This document shows positions 6,818-15,652 of a DNA stretch of 64,000 bases, in pieces. Location: positions 1 to 64,000 of the forward strand of contig NZ_JPOS01000038.1 of NCBI RefSeq assembly GCF_000759025.1, given 5' to 3'. A model generated the notes under the pieces. That model searched no databases. It had not been told where the DNA came from and was given only the letters and a program-made list of their open reading frames with translations. Every line of letters starts with the position of its first letter. The stretch's first letter is position 1. Source of the DNA: Phaeodactylibacter xiamenensis. GTDB lineage: Bacteria; Bacteroidota; Bacteroidia; Chitinophagales; Saprospiraceae. A program made the position numbers and the translations under genes.

Positions 6818-9202
6818 TTATTGCCGTCTTTCCTGCCGCTTTTCCTGATTGAGGCGGTAGTTGAAGGCGAGGATAACACTTTGCGTGCGCCGCCATTGGA
6901 AGACCGATTCTTCTTCGTAATTGGGAAGATCGACTTCAGAGCGCCGCTGACGGGTATTGAAGATGTCGCGCCCGGAAAGCGTAACGGTGCCCCGGTTGTT
7001 CAGGACATCCAGAGAAGCAGCAATATCGAGCATGTAAATGGATAAACGCCGCCCCTGTGGCGTACGCTGTGGGGCCGTATAGTCGAAGGAAACCTGCACC
7101 TGCCAACGGTCGGTGGGTTTGACCTTGGAGTTGATCTGCCCGCTCATGGTATAGGTGTCTGCGCTGTAGTCGGTACCTTCAAAGCTGCCCTCAATGATAG
7201 CCCGGAAGAGGTTCACATCGCCGGTAATGTCCCACCATTCGGTAGGTTGTACGCTGAGGTTGAGCTCCAGCCCGAAGGCATCGCGCACAGCCAGGTTGAC
7301 GGGGTAAATGATTGCCGTCCCATCGTCTGCAGGGAGCGTCAGGCGTTCAATCACGCCTGTGGTCCGGCGGTAGTAAAGGCTCGTCAGAAAAGTGCCGTTC
7401 TTCAGATAGCGCAGGTAACCGGCTTCGAAGGAATTGGTGAATTCCGGGCGCAGGTTGGGGTTGCCTATGTTGTTGTTGCGCGGGTTGTTGTAATTGGAGA
7501 AGGGGAGTAGGCGCCGGAAATAAGGGCGGCTCAGCCGGCGGCTGTAGCTGGCCTGCAACTGATCCTTTTCGGTAACGGAATAAGACAGAGAGGCACTCGG
7601 GAAAAAGCTCAGGTAGTCCTGATCGTTGGATTCGCCGGATCGGAGCAGGGCCGCAGTGATGTCAGAAAGCTCCGCACGCAACCCCACCTGCACGCTGTAG
7701 GGCCCAAATTCATGTCCGCCGATGGCATAGGCAGCGTAGATATCCTCCGTGTATTCCAGCTCGTCATTGAAGTCGGGCAGGGGCGTGTAGACCCCATCTG
7801 CTCCTTCTTCTTCCACAAAGAAATCGTTATTGACGGTACGGAAAGCCGTCCGCAGCCCGCCTTCGACTTTAGTGCTTTCGCTAATAGGGTAGATGTAATC
7901 GGTCTGCAGCAGCATATTGATTTCGTCCTCAGTATTGCTGGAACGCTGCAAGAGTGGCATAGTCGATTCTTCATCCATCTGCCGGTAGTCGGCTAGCTCG
8001 GTATCATCGTCGAGGATGTACTTGAAATTAAAGGTCCATTTCTGATCAGGGTTGTCGTACTGCCGTTCGTAGTTGAGGGTCGCTTCCAGGTTGTGCTCTT
8101 CCTCCACTTCGTCGGTACGGCGGACCGTGGTGTTGAGTAGATTACCCGCCGGGTCAAAGTCGCGGAAGGTGACGGTAGCCCGGTTGTCGTCTTCTCCCGT
8201 GCGGTAGAGCAGGGCCGCAGTGAGGGTATTGCGCTCATTGAAGTTGTAATCGGTGCCCATCTGCAGATAGCCGCCGAGCCCGCCCCGGTTTTGGCTGGTT
8301 TCGCTGGTGAAGAAGTTAGTCAGTTCGCCATTTTCAAAAAAGCGCTGCGTCGCATTGCCGCCGCCCGGTGCCCGCCGGTAATCCAGCCCGAAGTTGGAGA
8401 AAAAGTTGAACGCCCGCCTGCGGTAGTTGAGGTTGTAGGAGGCGCCGTAATTGGCAGGCTGTCCTGCTGTGAGGCCAAAGGAGCCGTTGAAGCCTTTTTT
8501 CTCCTCCTTTTTGAGGATGATGTTAATGATACCGGCTTCCCCTTCAGCTTCGTACCGGGCGGAAGGGTTGGTGATCACTTCCACCCGCTCGATCATGTCG
8601 CCCTGCATGCGCTGCAAAGCCTCAGTATCGCCTGCACTCAGCAAGCCGGAAGGTTGACCATTGATGAGGATGCGCACCCCCTGACTCCCCCTCAGGCTGA
8701 CGTTGCCTTCCGGGTCCACACTTACGGATGGAACGTTGTCGAGGATATCGGCAGCATTATTGCCGGCATTGGTCAGGTCTTTGCCTACATTAAAGACCCG
8801 CTTATCGAGCTTGAATTCCATTTGGCTGCGCTCGGCCCTGACCTCCACTTCCTGCAGGGCAATGGCATCAGTGGACATTTCCACCTTGCCCAGCCTGAGC
8901 GTGTCCTGTCCTGCCTGTACTTTAATCGGGCTCAGATAGCGGTCCTCATAGCCCACGTATTGAAACAGGGCGTAGTAATTGCCGGGTTGGGCTTCCAGCA
9001 AAAAGCGGCCATCTGTTTCCGTAAGGGCATTGGTCACCATATTGCTGTCTGGCAAGGCATACAGGCCCACGGTGGCAAAGGGCAGACTCTTTTCGGAACT
9101 GGCTTCCTGTAGCTGTCCGGTTAGGGGAATAGCAGATTGGGCAAGGGCAAAATAGGGGATGCTTAGCAGAATGAGGAAAAAGGTGTAGCGTGTGCAGGGC
9201 AT
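6818..9202 (-). CDS. Outer membrane beta-barrel receptor, TonB-dependent type
   Basis: 794 aa. Signal peptide MPCTRYTFFLILLSIPYFALAQ, then a carboxypeptidase-regulatory-like domain (about 25-110, LTGQLQEASSEKSLPFATVG) and a plug domain (about 140-240) with ILDNVPSVSVDPEGNVSLRG and VRILINGQPSGLL. A long beta-barrel follows, rich in aromatic-ended strands (SYSRRLSRPYFRRLLPFSNY, YNNPRNNNIGNPNLRPE). This is the 'outer membrane beta-barrel family protein' type of Bacteroidota, a TonB-receptor relative. The ligand is unknown. No SusD gene or sigma/FecR pair is adjacent. An ATG at 9202 gives an ideal signal peptide. Confidence 0.85.
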   Translation of the reverse strand: MPCTRYTFFLILLSIPYFALAQSAIPLTGQLQEASSEKSLPFATVGLYALPDSNMVTNALTETDGRFLLEAQPGNYYALFQYVGYEDRYLSPIKVQAGQDTLRLGKVEMSTDAIALQEVEVRAERSQMEFKLDKRVFNVGKDLTNAGNNAADILDNVPSVSVDPEGNVSLRGSQGVRILINGQPSGLLSAGDTEALQRMQGDMIERVEVITNPSARYEAEGEAGIINIILKKEEKKGFNGSFGLTAGQPANYGASYNLNYRRRAFNFFSNFGLDYRRAPGGGNATQRFFENGELTNFFTSETSQNRGGLGGYLQMGTDYNFNERNTLTAALLYRTGEDDNRATVTFRDFDPAGNLLNTTVRRTDEVEEEHNLEATLNYERQYDNPDQKWTFNFKYILDDDTELADYRQMDEESTMPLLQRSSNTEDEINMLLQTDYIYPISESTKVEGGLRTAFRTVNNDFFVEEEGADGVYTPLPDFNDELEYTEDIYAAYAIGGHEFGPYSVQVGLRAELSDITAALLRSGESNDQDYLSFFPSASLSYSVTEKDQLQASYSRRLSRPYFRRLLPFSNYNNPRNNNIGNPNLRPEFTNSFEAGYLRYLKNGTFLTSLYYRRTTGVIERLTLPADDGTAIIYPVNLAVRDAFGLELNLSVQPTEWWDITGDVNLFRAIIEGSFEGTDYSADTYTMSGQINSKVKPTDRWQVQVSFDYTAPQRTPQGRRLSIYMLDIAASLDVLNNRGTVTLSGRDIFNTRQRRSEVDLPNYEEESVFQWRRTQSVILAFNYRLNQEKRQERRQ

Positions 9203-9265
9203 TTCATCTCGGTGTTAATTCAATGGTGTAACGTTGAAATGCCGGAAATGATTAAAAATAATGCT

Positions 9266-10597
9266 TTATAAAGCCTTGACCAGGTTGAGCGACTTCATAA
9301 TCGTCAGGTAAGAGCGGGCAAAGCGGGGCAGGCTGCTGAAGTCCAGGGAGCCGGTGGGGAAGGAGAAGTTGGGAAAGCTGCCCTTGTTCTCATCCACAAT
9401 TTTGCTGATAGCCCGGCGGATGGCACGCTTGTCGGGCTGTTGGGTGCTATCGTCCAGGTACTTTACGGTGAAGCCGAGGTCGCCGAAGTAGGCCGGCTCA
9501 GTAATCTGATAATACAGGTGGAAAAGGTCGCGGTCCGGCTTAGGCACGGCGTAGTTGAACAGGCAGAAGCCAACGATGTAGCCGGGAATGGCCATCGCCA
9601 TGCGCTCGTGCCCGTTTTCCAGGTACCAGTCCATGTGGTACAGTTCCCCATTGATGATGGAGACCACGCGGTCGTGGTTGACGGTATGCGTGATGCCGAA
9701 GGTGCTGCAGCCCCGGTACATTTCCCGGTAGAAATCCTCAGCCGGGCGCTCGGCCAGTGCCTTAAGCCCCTTGCAGAGGTCTTCGTTTTTGCCAGCGGTA
9801 TTTTTTCCGCCGTTTTCGTAGTATTTCCGGTGAAGCTGCTCCAGGGTTTCCATCATAAAGCCCTCGGGCTTGATCAGGTAGTCGAGGCGGAAAATGAGGT
9901 CGAGGAGGAGGTAGCCGTAGCTGCTTGCGTAGCGTTTGCAATCTAGCGCCCCGTGCTCCACTTCCTGCATCACTCCGCCGATGGCTTGCTTGATGTAGCG
10001 GTACTTTGCTTCTTTTTCCTCCTGTGGCAGTTCTTTCAGGTGGGTGATTTCCACCGGTTGCAGGTTCCGGAATTCTTCGATCAGAAGGTCGTCCTGCTTG
10101 TCGGCTTTGATGGCGGCTTCGCGCAGGGCGTAGTAGAGTTTGTAAGGCGAGCCGTCGAGGGTATAGGTGTCGAAAACGATGACGATATTGCCTTCCGGAT
10201 CAAGGGTGAAACGGCAGTACTTCAGGTCGAAGTTTTGCTCGAGCAGGCGGCGCAGTACGCCTATGTTGAAGGACTCGGCTTTAACGACCGGCGCCTGCAC
10301 CCGGATTTTGTGGGGCGTGGCTTTACCCGTCAGCTTTTTAGACCCCTGATACAGCTCAAATTCCAGCCCACCCGGTACTTCCTTCCAGTGCACGTTGTCC
10401 TCCTCGTCATCCCGGAGGTAGAGGAGAAAGTGCTTGTAGCTTTCCAGAAACTGTTCATCTTCAAAGAGATCCTGCGCGCGGTCCCAGGCGTCATAACGGG
10501 AGGGCGCCTTATAGGAATCCGTATACCGGCCGAAGCGAATGGACGGTTGTTCCGTATGTTGTACAGCATTCCTGAAAAGGCGGTCGAGTAATCCCAT
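9266..10597 (-). CDS. Conserved hypothetical protein, cytoplasmic
   Basis: 443 aa, no signal peptide or membrane segment. Begins MGLLDRLFRNAVQ, followed by AWDRAQDLFEDEQFLESYKH, which looks helical. A middle section (about 85-200) alternates strands and helices, as in small chaperone-like or YbjN-like folds (FDLKYCRFTLDPEGNIVIVF). That resemblance is only structural impression. The C-terminal part has VSIINGELYHMDWYLENGHE. It is transcribed away from the GSCFA gene from a shared 107-bp intergenic region. I do not recognise a function. Confidence 0.75.
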   Translation of the reverse strand: MGLLDRLFRNAVQHTEQPSIRFGRYTDSYKAPSRYDAWDRAQDLFEDEQFLESYKHFLLYLRDDEEDNVHWKEVPGGLEFELYQGSKKLTGKATPHKIRVQAPVVKAESFNIGVLRRLLEQNFDLKYCRFTLDPEGNIVIVFDTYTLDGSPYKLYYALREAAIKADKQDDLLIEEFRNLQPVEITHLKELPQEEKEAKYRYIKQAIGGVMQEVEHGALDCKRYASSYGYLLLDLIFRLDYLIKPEGFMMETLEQLHRKYYENGGKNTAGKNEDLCKGLKALAERPAEDFYREMYRGCSTFGITHTVNHDRVVSIINGELYHMDWYLENGHERMAMAIPGYIVGFCLFNYAVPKPDRDLFHLYYQITEPAYFGDLGFTVKYLDDSTQQPDKRAIRRAISKIVDENKGSFPNFSFPTGSLDFSSLPRFARSYLTIMKSLNLVKAL

Positions 10598-10704
10598 ATT
10601 GAAATCTGAAAATTGAGCAGCCCGGGCTTTCCGGGTGAATATCTTTAAATTGCGCCTGATTTCGAAGCGGAAAATACTACTTTTAAATCATTACCACTAA
10701 ACAG

Positions 10705-11712
10705 ATGCCCAAAAAGCACCCTCAATCGCAACCATTAAGGCTCAAAGTGCCGCTGCCGGATCCTCTTCCGGCTTTCGGGTACTCTACGCCTGCTGTGGGA
10801 TTGGGGTCCTGTTTTGTCGAAGCAGTGGGGAGCCGCCTGCAGCGCCTCAAGCTTCCCGTTGCCCTCAACCCTATGGGTATTCAGTATAACCCGCTGGCCC
10901 TCAGCCGGACATTGCAGTATGGGCTCGGAGAAGTAGCCTTTGCTGAAGACGATTTAATTGAAAGTCAGGGCATCTGGCAGCATTTCGATTTTCACGGGGT
11001 GCTGGGGCATCCGGAGCGTGAAGCAGCGGCCCGGCAGATGCAGTTGGCTGTGGAGAAACTGAAAAGAGCGGTTGCAGGCATGGACCGCCTGATCATTACC
11101 CTGGGCACCGCTTTTGTTTACGAGCATCTGGCCTCCGGGCAGGTGGTGGCCAATTGTCATAAAGTACCCGCTAACGCTTTCCGGAAGTACCGGCTTTCGC
11201 CAAAAGCGATTGTGGATGCCCTGCAACCGGTTCTTTCAGCCTGCAAAGCCCGCCGCCCCGGACTGGAAGTGGTGCTAACAGTTAGCCCGGTACGGCACAT
11301 CCGGGATGGGGTGGTGGAGAATCAGCGGAGCAAGGCGGCCCTCTTGCTTGCTGCGGAAGCACTGGCGGAAGCTGAATATGTCCACTACTTCCCTTCCTAC
11401 GAATTGATGATGGACGAACTGCGCGACTACCGGTTCTACAAGACGGACTTTGTGCACCCCTCTGAGGAGGCGGTGGATTACATCTGGTCCTGCTTCGCCT
11501 CTGTAGCCTTTGAGGAGAGCACCCAGGAACAGCTCGAGGCCGTGGAAGCCATCGTGCGTGCCAGTGAGCACCGCCCCCTGTTTCCAGCTTCGGCAGCACA
11601 TCAGGCTTTTGTGCGGCAGCAGTTGCAGCGAATAGCGCAGCTGGAAGTTCATTTGCCCCAGGCTGACTTTTCCCCGGAGCGTGAGCGGTTGCAGTCCGCA
11701 CTGCTCAAGTGA
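10705..11712 (+). CDS. GSCFA domain protein
   Basis: 335 aa cytoplasmic protein with the name-giving motif as GLGSCFVEAVGSRLQ near residue 32, then NPMGIQYNPLALSRTL, ITLGTAFVYE and CHKVPANAF. These match the GSCFA family, an SGNH/GDSL-related group of unknown substrate found widely in Bacteroidota and Proteobacteria. The Ser of GSC and the downstream VLTVSPVRHIRDG / DFVHPSEEAVDYIW segments fit SGNH-like catalytic blocks (inference). About 100 bases upstream of lnt and on the same strand, possibly co-transcribed. Confidence 0.85.
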   Translation: MPKKHPQSQPLRLKVPLPDPLPAFGYSTPAVGLGSCFVEAVGSRLQRLKLPVALNPMGIQYNPLALSRTLQYGLGEVAFAEDDLIESQGIWQHFDFHGVLGHPEREAAARQMQLAVEKLKRAVAGMDRLIITLGTAFVYEHLASGQVVANCHKVPANAFRKYRLSPKAIVDALQPVLSACKARRPGLEVVLTVSPVRHIRDGVVENQRSKAALLLAAEALAEAEYVHYFPSYELMMDELRDYRFYKTDFVHPSEEAVDYIWSCFASVAFEESTQEQLEAVEAIVRASEHRPLFPASAAHQAFVRQQLQRIAQLEVHLPQADFSPERERLQSALLK

Positions 11713-11810
11713 TTTCAGCAATGTCAACAAACGGTTAAGCCTTTGAGCCCGGCACCCGATTCCTGCGGTTTTTTCCTTAAACTTGCAGCAACTCAATCCA
11801 CAATCCATCC

Positions 11811-13589
11811 ATGAAGAAGCCCTTGCACCTGACTTTGCTTATTGTATTCGCTTTGCTGTGCGCCTACGCTGGCATCGATATGGTGGAAAGAGGGGGCATG
11901 GGGCAGCTTTGGGGCTACCGGCCGCTGCTGGCTTTCCTCTCCGGGTGGGGGGCTTTGGTGCTGGTTATCAAGTGGTTCCACAACGCCCGCTGGCGATGGC
12001 TGGGCTTGTCTACCCTGAGTGGGGTGCTGCTCGGTGTAGGGTTTCCGGATTTGCTGCCGGTGCCCTGGCTGATGCTGATCGGCTTTGTGCCCCTGCTCAT
12101 CGTGGAAAATGAGGTGAGCGAACAGGCCGGTAAAGCCCGCCGCTGGACGGTCTTCAAATACACCTACCATACCTTTGTGCTGTGGAATGTCATCGCAACC
12201 TACTGGGTGGCGAATACAGCCTTCGCAGCGGGTATCTTTGCCATTTGGGTGAATGCCCTGCTGATGACCATCCCGGTGCTTTTGTTCCATACCACGCGCT
12301 GGGTGATGCCCGGGCTGAGGTACGCCGCTTTGATCTGCTACTGGCTGACTTTCGAGTACATCCACCTCAACTGGGAGCTGACCTGGCCGTGGCTGACGCT
12401 GGGCAACAGCTTCGCAGAATACCCGAGCCTGCTGCAATGGTACAGCTACACCGGTGTTTTTGGCGGCAGCCTGTGGATTTGGGTGGCGAATGTTCTGGGC
12501 TTGAGCATCTGGAATAAGTACCAGGCGAAGGAAAGCTACCGGAAGCCGCTGCTGCAGCTGGGGGCGCTTGTCGTAGTGCCTATGGTGGTTTCTTTGGTAT
12601 GGTACACGACCTTCACGCCCGAAGGCGAGCCCCGGGAAGTTGCTGTTGTCCAACCCAATTTTGAGCCGCACTATGTCAAGTTCAGCTTGTCCGAGGAAGA
12701 GCAGATCGGCCGTTTCCTGGAGTTGTCCAAATCCGTCGTCCGCCCCGAAACCGACTACCTGGTCTACCCGGAGACGAGCTTCGGGCTGGTCGATGACCAA
12801 AAAATCAACCAATATCCGGCGGTGCGCCGCATCCGCAATGAGCTGAGCGGTTTTAAAGGGCTAAAGCTTATCACCGGCATTGATGGCTACCATGTTTTTC
12901 AGGAAGGCGAGCCCCTGAGCCCAAATGTCCGGGAGCAGGTTCGCCGCAATGGTGATACCCTGAGGTACGAAGTGCTCAATGCCGCCGTACAAGTGGAAAT
13001 TGGAAAGGAAGAAGTCCCGCTCTACCGTAAGTCCAAGCTGGTGCCCGGGCCTGAAATTTTCCCCTTCAAGGAGGCGCTGTTTTTTCTGGAGCCCCTGGTG
13101 GAACAACTCGAAGGCACTACTGCAGGCGTAGGCACACAGCCCGAGCGCTCGGTACTGAGCAGTGGCAGCGGCAAGGTTGCCCCGGCTATCTGTTACGAAT
13201 CCATTTTTGGCGAGTACGTCAACGGCTACATCCGGAAAGGCGCTCAGGCCATCTTCATCATGACCAACGACGGATGGTGGGACCATACCGCCGGGCATCG
13301 CCAACACCTCTACTTCGCCTCCCTGCGGGCCATTGAAACCCGCCGCAGCATCGCCCGTTCCGCCAATTCCGGTATTTCCGCCTTCATCAATCAGCGGGGG
13401 GACATCCTGCAGCCTACGCGTTACGACGAGGCGGCGGCTATTCGGCAGAACATCCTGTTCAGCGACCGCGTGACCTTCTACGTTCTTTGGGGCGATTTGA
13501 TTGCGCGCATTGCCCTGTTTGGGGCAGCTCTTTTGCTGCTGAATACCCTGGTGCGGGGCTTGTTGCCGGGTAGGAAGGGTGAAGGTTAA
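11811..13589 (+). CDS. lnt: Apolipoprotein N-acyltransferase
   Basis: Inner membrane enzyme that adds the third acyl chain to lipoproteins. The first ~270 residues hold about seven membrane segments. A nitrilase-like domain follows, with the catalytic triad visible: Glu in YPETSFG, Lys in YRKSKLVPGPEIFPF and Cys in AICYESIFGEY. TNDGWWD and RRSIARSANSGIS are also family blocks. A last membrane helix (LIARIALFGAALLLLNTL) closes the protein. At 592 aa it is longer than the ~510-aa E. coli enzyme, as is common in Bacteroidota. Many lipoproteins encoded in this window would be its substrates. Confidence 0.95.
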   Translation: MKKPLHLTLLIVFALLCAYAGIDMVERGGMGQLWGYRPLLAFLSGWGALVLVIKWFHNARWRWLGLSTLSGVLLGVGFPDLLPVPWLMLIGFVPLLIVENEVSEQAGKARRWTVFKYTYHTFVLWNVIATYWVANTAFAAGIFAIWVNALLMTIPVLLFHTTRWVMPGLRYAALICYWLTFEYIHLNWELTWPWLTLGNSFAEYPSLLQWYSYTGVFGGSLWIWVANVLGLSIWNKYQAKESYRKPLLQLGALVVVPMVVSLVWYTTFTPEGEPREVAVVQPNFEPHYVKFSLSEEEQIGRFLELSKSVVRPETDYLVYPETSFGLVDDQKINQYPAVRRIRNELSGFKGLKLITGIDGYHVFQEGEPLSPNVREQVRRNGDTLRYEVLNAAVQVEIGKEEVPLYRKSKLVPGPEIFPFKEALFFLEPLVEQLEGTTAGVGTQPERSVLSSGSGKVAPAICYESIFGEYVNGYIRKGAQAIFIMTNDGWWDHTAGHRQHLYFASLRAIETRRSIARSANSGISAFINQRGDILQPTRYDEAAAIRQNILFSDRVTFYVLWGDLIARIALFGAALLLLNTLVRGLLPGRKGEG

Positions 13590-13673
13590 ATTTTAAAGTA
13601 TATAAGGTTAAAGGGTAACCGACTTCGCGTCAGGCTTGCTTCGTCGGTCGGAGAAGGTTAAAGGGGCAGGAAG

Positions 13674-13907
13674 CTCACCGGGTGCACTAAGCTAAGCCGT
13701 TGGAGGGGCATTCACCCGGTGTGCTTTTTTCTGTGTCTCCTGGTCAGCACGCCCGGCGAAAGGAGTGCGCCGGGCGAGACCGCCTCACCGGGTGCACTAC
13801 GCCGAGCCGTTGGAGGGGCATTCACCCGGTGTGCTTTTTTCTGTGTCTCCTGGTCAGCACGCCCGGCGAAAGGAGTGCGCCGGGCGAGACCGCCTCACCG
13901 GATGCAC
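13674..13907. repeat. 110-bp tandem repeat (two copies plus partial third)
   Basis: Units at 13674-13783 and 13784-13893 differ at only three positions. A partial third starts at 13894 and runs about 14 bases. Each unit holds two inverted repeats: CACCGGGTG...CACCCGGTG, followed by a T-run (terminator-like on +), and GCCCGGCG...CGCCGGGC, a perfect 8-bp stem with a 9-base loop. It sits between the converging ends of lnt and the SulP gene. It resembles REP/BIME-type extragenic elements that also end transcripts. Reading frames crossing it look artefactual. Confidence 0.85.
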
Positions 13908-13932
13908 CTTCCTCATACCCTGCAGAACAAGT

Positions 13933-15513
13933 CTAATGCTCCTCCACCGTCATGCCCTCAATGTGCGGGCAGTTTTGCAGCGTCACTTTTATATCACGCT
14001 CCGGGGCATTGATCACAAAGTCATAAATAAGCTCCAGCGCATCCGGGTCGATGGCGGTAGTCCGGTAGCCATCAATGGTGACGATTGCGCCATCAGGCAG
14101 GTGGTCCAGGGTCGTCTGAAGGCTGGCCTTATTGATGAAGGAAACGTGCTCGCTCAGGGTAATTTTGATCCGTTTGCCGGGCTGCCCGTTGACTACTTCT
14201 TCGTCATCGTAGTGGTAAGGTGTTCTGTAATTCGCACGAAGAATGAAGAACACGCCCACTACCATACCGATGGAAATACCGACTAGCAGGTCTGTCAAAA
14301 GGATAGCGATAATGGTAATGATGAACGGCATGAACTGGTTATACCCAATTTTGAATTGCTGCCGGTACAGGCTGGGTTTGGAAAGCTTGAAACCAACAAA
14401 AATCAGCACCGCTGCCAGAGACGCCAGTGGGATGTAGCCCATCAAGCCGGGAATAAGCAGCACACTGCCCAAAAGCAATAAGCCGTGATAGATGGCTGAC
14501 ATTTTTGTCTCCCCACCGGAAGCCACATTAGCAGAAGACCGTACAATTACGCTTGTCATCGGCAAGCCACCAATCATACCGGCGATGATGTTGCCAATGC
14601 CCTGCGCGCGCAGTTCTGCATTTTTGGGAGAATGCCGCTTGTGCGGGTCCAGTTTGTCTACCGCTTCGATACTCAGTAAGGTTTCCAGGCTAGCCACGAT
14701 GGCGATAACGGCAGCGGTCTTCCAAACCACCGGATTAAGGATACCGGTCCAGTCCGGGAAGGCCAGCGCCTTTTGCAAAGAGGCGATGCTGTTGATATTG
14801 GGCAAGGTCACGAGCATTTGCGATTCCGGTGTCCAGGCCGGATAAGCACCGATGTAGGCCAGGTGCAGCCCTACGCCGGAAAGTACAGCTATCAGCGCGC
14901 CGGGGAACAGCCCCAAGATGCTATGTTGCTTGATAAATGGGCGCTCCCAGAGGATCATCAGCCCCAGAGAAACAAAACCGATAATGGCCGCGCCGGGGTG
15001 AATGTGCTGCAAGGCATAGAAGAAATGGGTAAAAGTGTTGCCGCCTTCTTTATCGGCAAAAGCCATCTCACCAAAGGCCTCCATATCAACGCCCAGGAAG
15101 TGAGGCAGCTGTTTGAGGATGAGAATAAGGCCGATCGCGGCGAGCATACCTTTAATGACGGAAGAAGGGAAATAGAGCCCGATGATACCCGCCTTGACTA
15201 ACCCAAGAATCAATTGGAAAACTCCGCCCAGGACCACCGCCAGCAGGAACAGCTCGAAGCTGCCGAGTTCGGCAATGGCACTAAAAACAATCACGGTCAG
15301 CCCGGCAGCCGGGCCACTCACACTGGTATGCGATTGGCTGAGCGCGCCCACCACAATACCGGCAATAATACCAGTGATAAGCCCGGAAAATAAAGGTGCG
15401 CCGGAAGCCAGCGCAATACCCAGGCACAAAGGCAGGGCAACGAGGAAAACAACTAATGAGGCGGGAATATCCTTAGCGTAGTGCCTGGTATATTCTGTAA
15501 AGGTTTCTTTCAT
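13933..15513 (-). CDS. SulP-family anion transporter (probably bicarbonate or sulfate)
   Basis: 526 aa with 10-12 membrane segments: DIPASLVVFLVALPLCLGIA, SVSGPAAGLTVIVFSAIAEL (the conserved SGP segment), SVIKGMLAAIGLILILKQ and GMIGGLPMTSVIVRSSANV. The C-terminus keeps a short STAS-like portion (ITLSEHVSFINKASLQTTLD, VTIDGYRTTAIDPDAL). In Bacteroidota this subgroup is often annotated as a bicarbonate/sulfate transporter; the substrate cannot be told from sequence. The frame extends 30 codons upstream, but ATG 15513 (MKETFTEYTRHYAKDIP) gives the normal SulP N-terminus. It ends next to the 110-bp repeats. Confidence 0.9.
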   Translation of the reverse strand: MKETFTEYTRHYAKDIPASLVVFLVALPLCLGIALASGAPLFSGLITGIIAGIVVGALSQSHTSVSGPAAGLTVIVFSAIAELGSFELFLLAVVLGGVFQLILGLVKAGIIGLYFPSSVIKGMLAAIGLILILKQLPHFLGVDMEAFGEMAFADKEGGNTFTHFFYALQHIHPGAAIIGFVSLGLMILWERPFIKQHSILGLFPGALIAVLSGVGLHLAYIGAYPAWTPESQMLVTLPNINSIASLQKALAFPDWTGILNPVVWKTAAVIAIVASLETLLSIEAVDKLDPHKRHSPKNAELRAQGIGNIIAGMIGGLPMTSVIVRSSANVASGGETKMSAIYHGLLLLGSVLLIPGLMGYIPLASLAAVLIFVGFKLSKPSLYRQQFKIGYNQFMPFIITIIAILLTDLLVGISIGMVVGVFFILRANYRTPYHYDDEEVVNGQPGKRIKITLSEHVSFINKASLQTTLDHLPDGAIVTIDGYRTTAIDPDALELIYDFVINAPERDIKVTLQNCPHIEGMTVEEH

Positions 15514-15652
15514 GGTGACGTTGTGAATTTCAGTAGCAGTAGTAATGGCTTTCTTTCGGTGAGGCTGATCTGTAAATATGCACCTTATTTCCCAACACCG
15601 CATTAAGCTGGGATTAGAATGGCATTAAAATAAGATTAGAAACAAAGAACGA

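Noticed and set aside
11793-12812. 339-codon minus-strand frame
   Set aside because: Antisense to lnt; Pro/Gln/His-rich composition typical of shadow frames.
13674-13907. CRISPR array
   Set aside because: Only two full units of 110 bp in direct tandem without spacers, and no cas genes.
13700-14286. Several overlapping plus-strand frames of 78-173 codons
   Set aside because: They arise from the 110-bp repeat and the antisense of the SulP gene; encoded repeats are Arg/Cys-rich and not protein-like.
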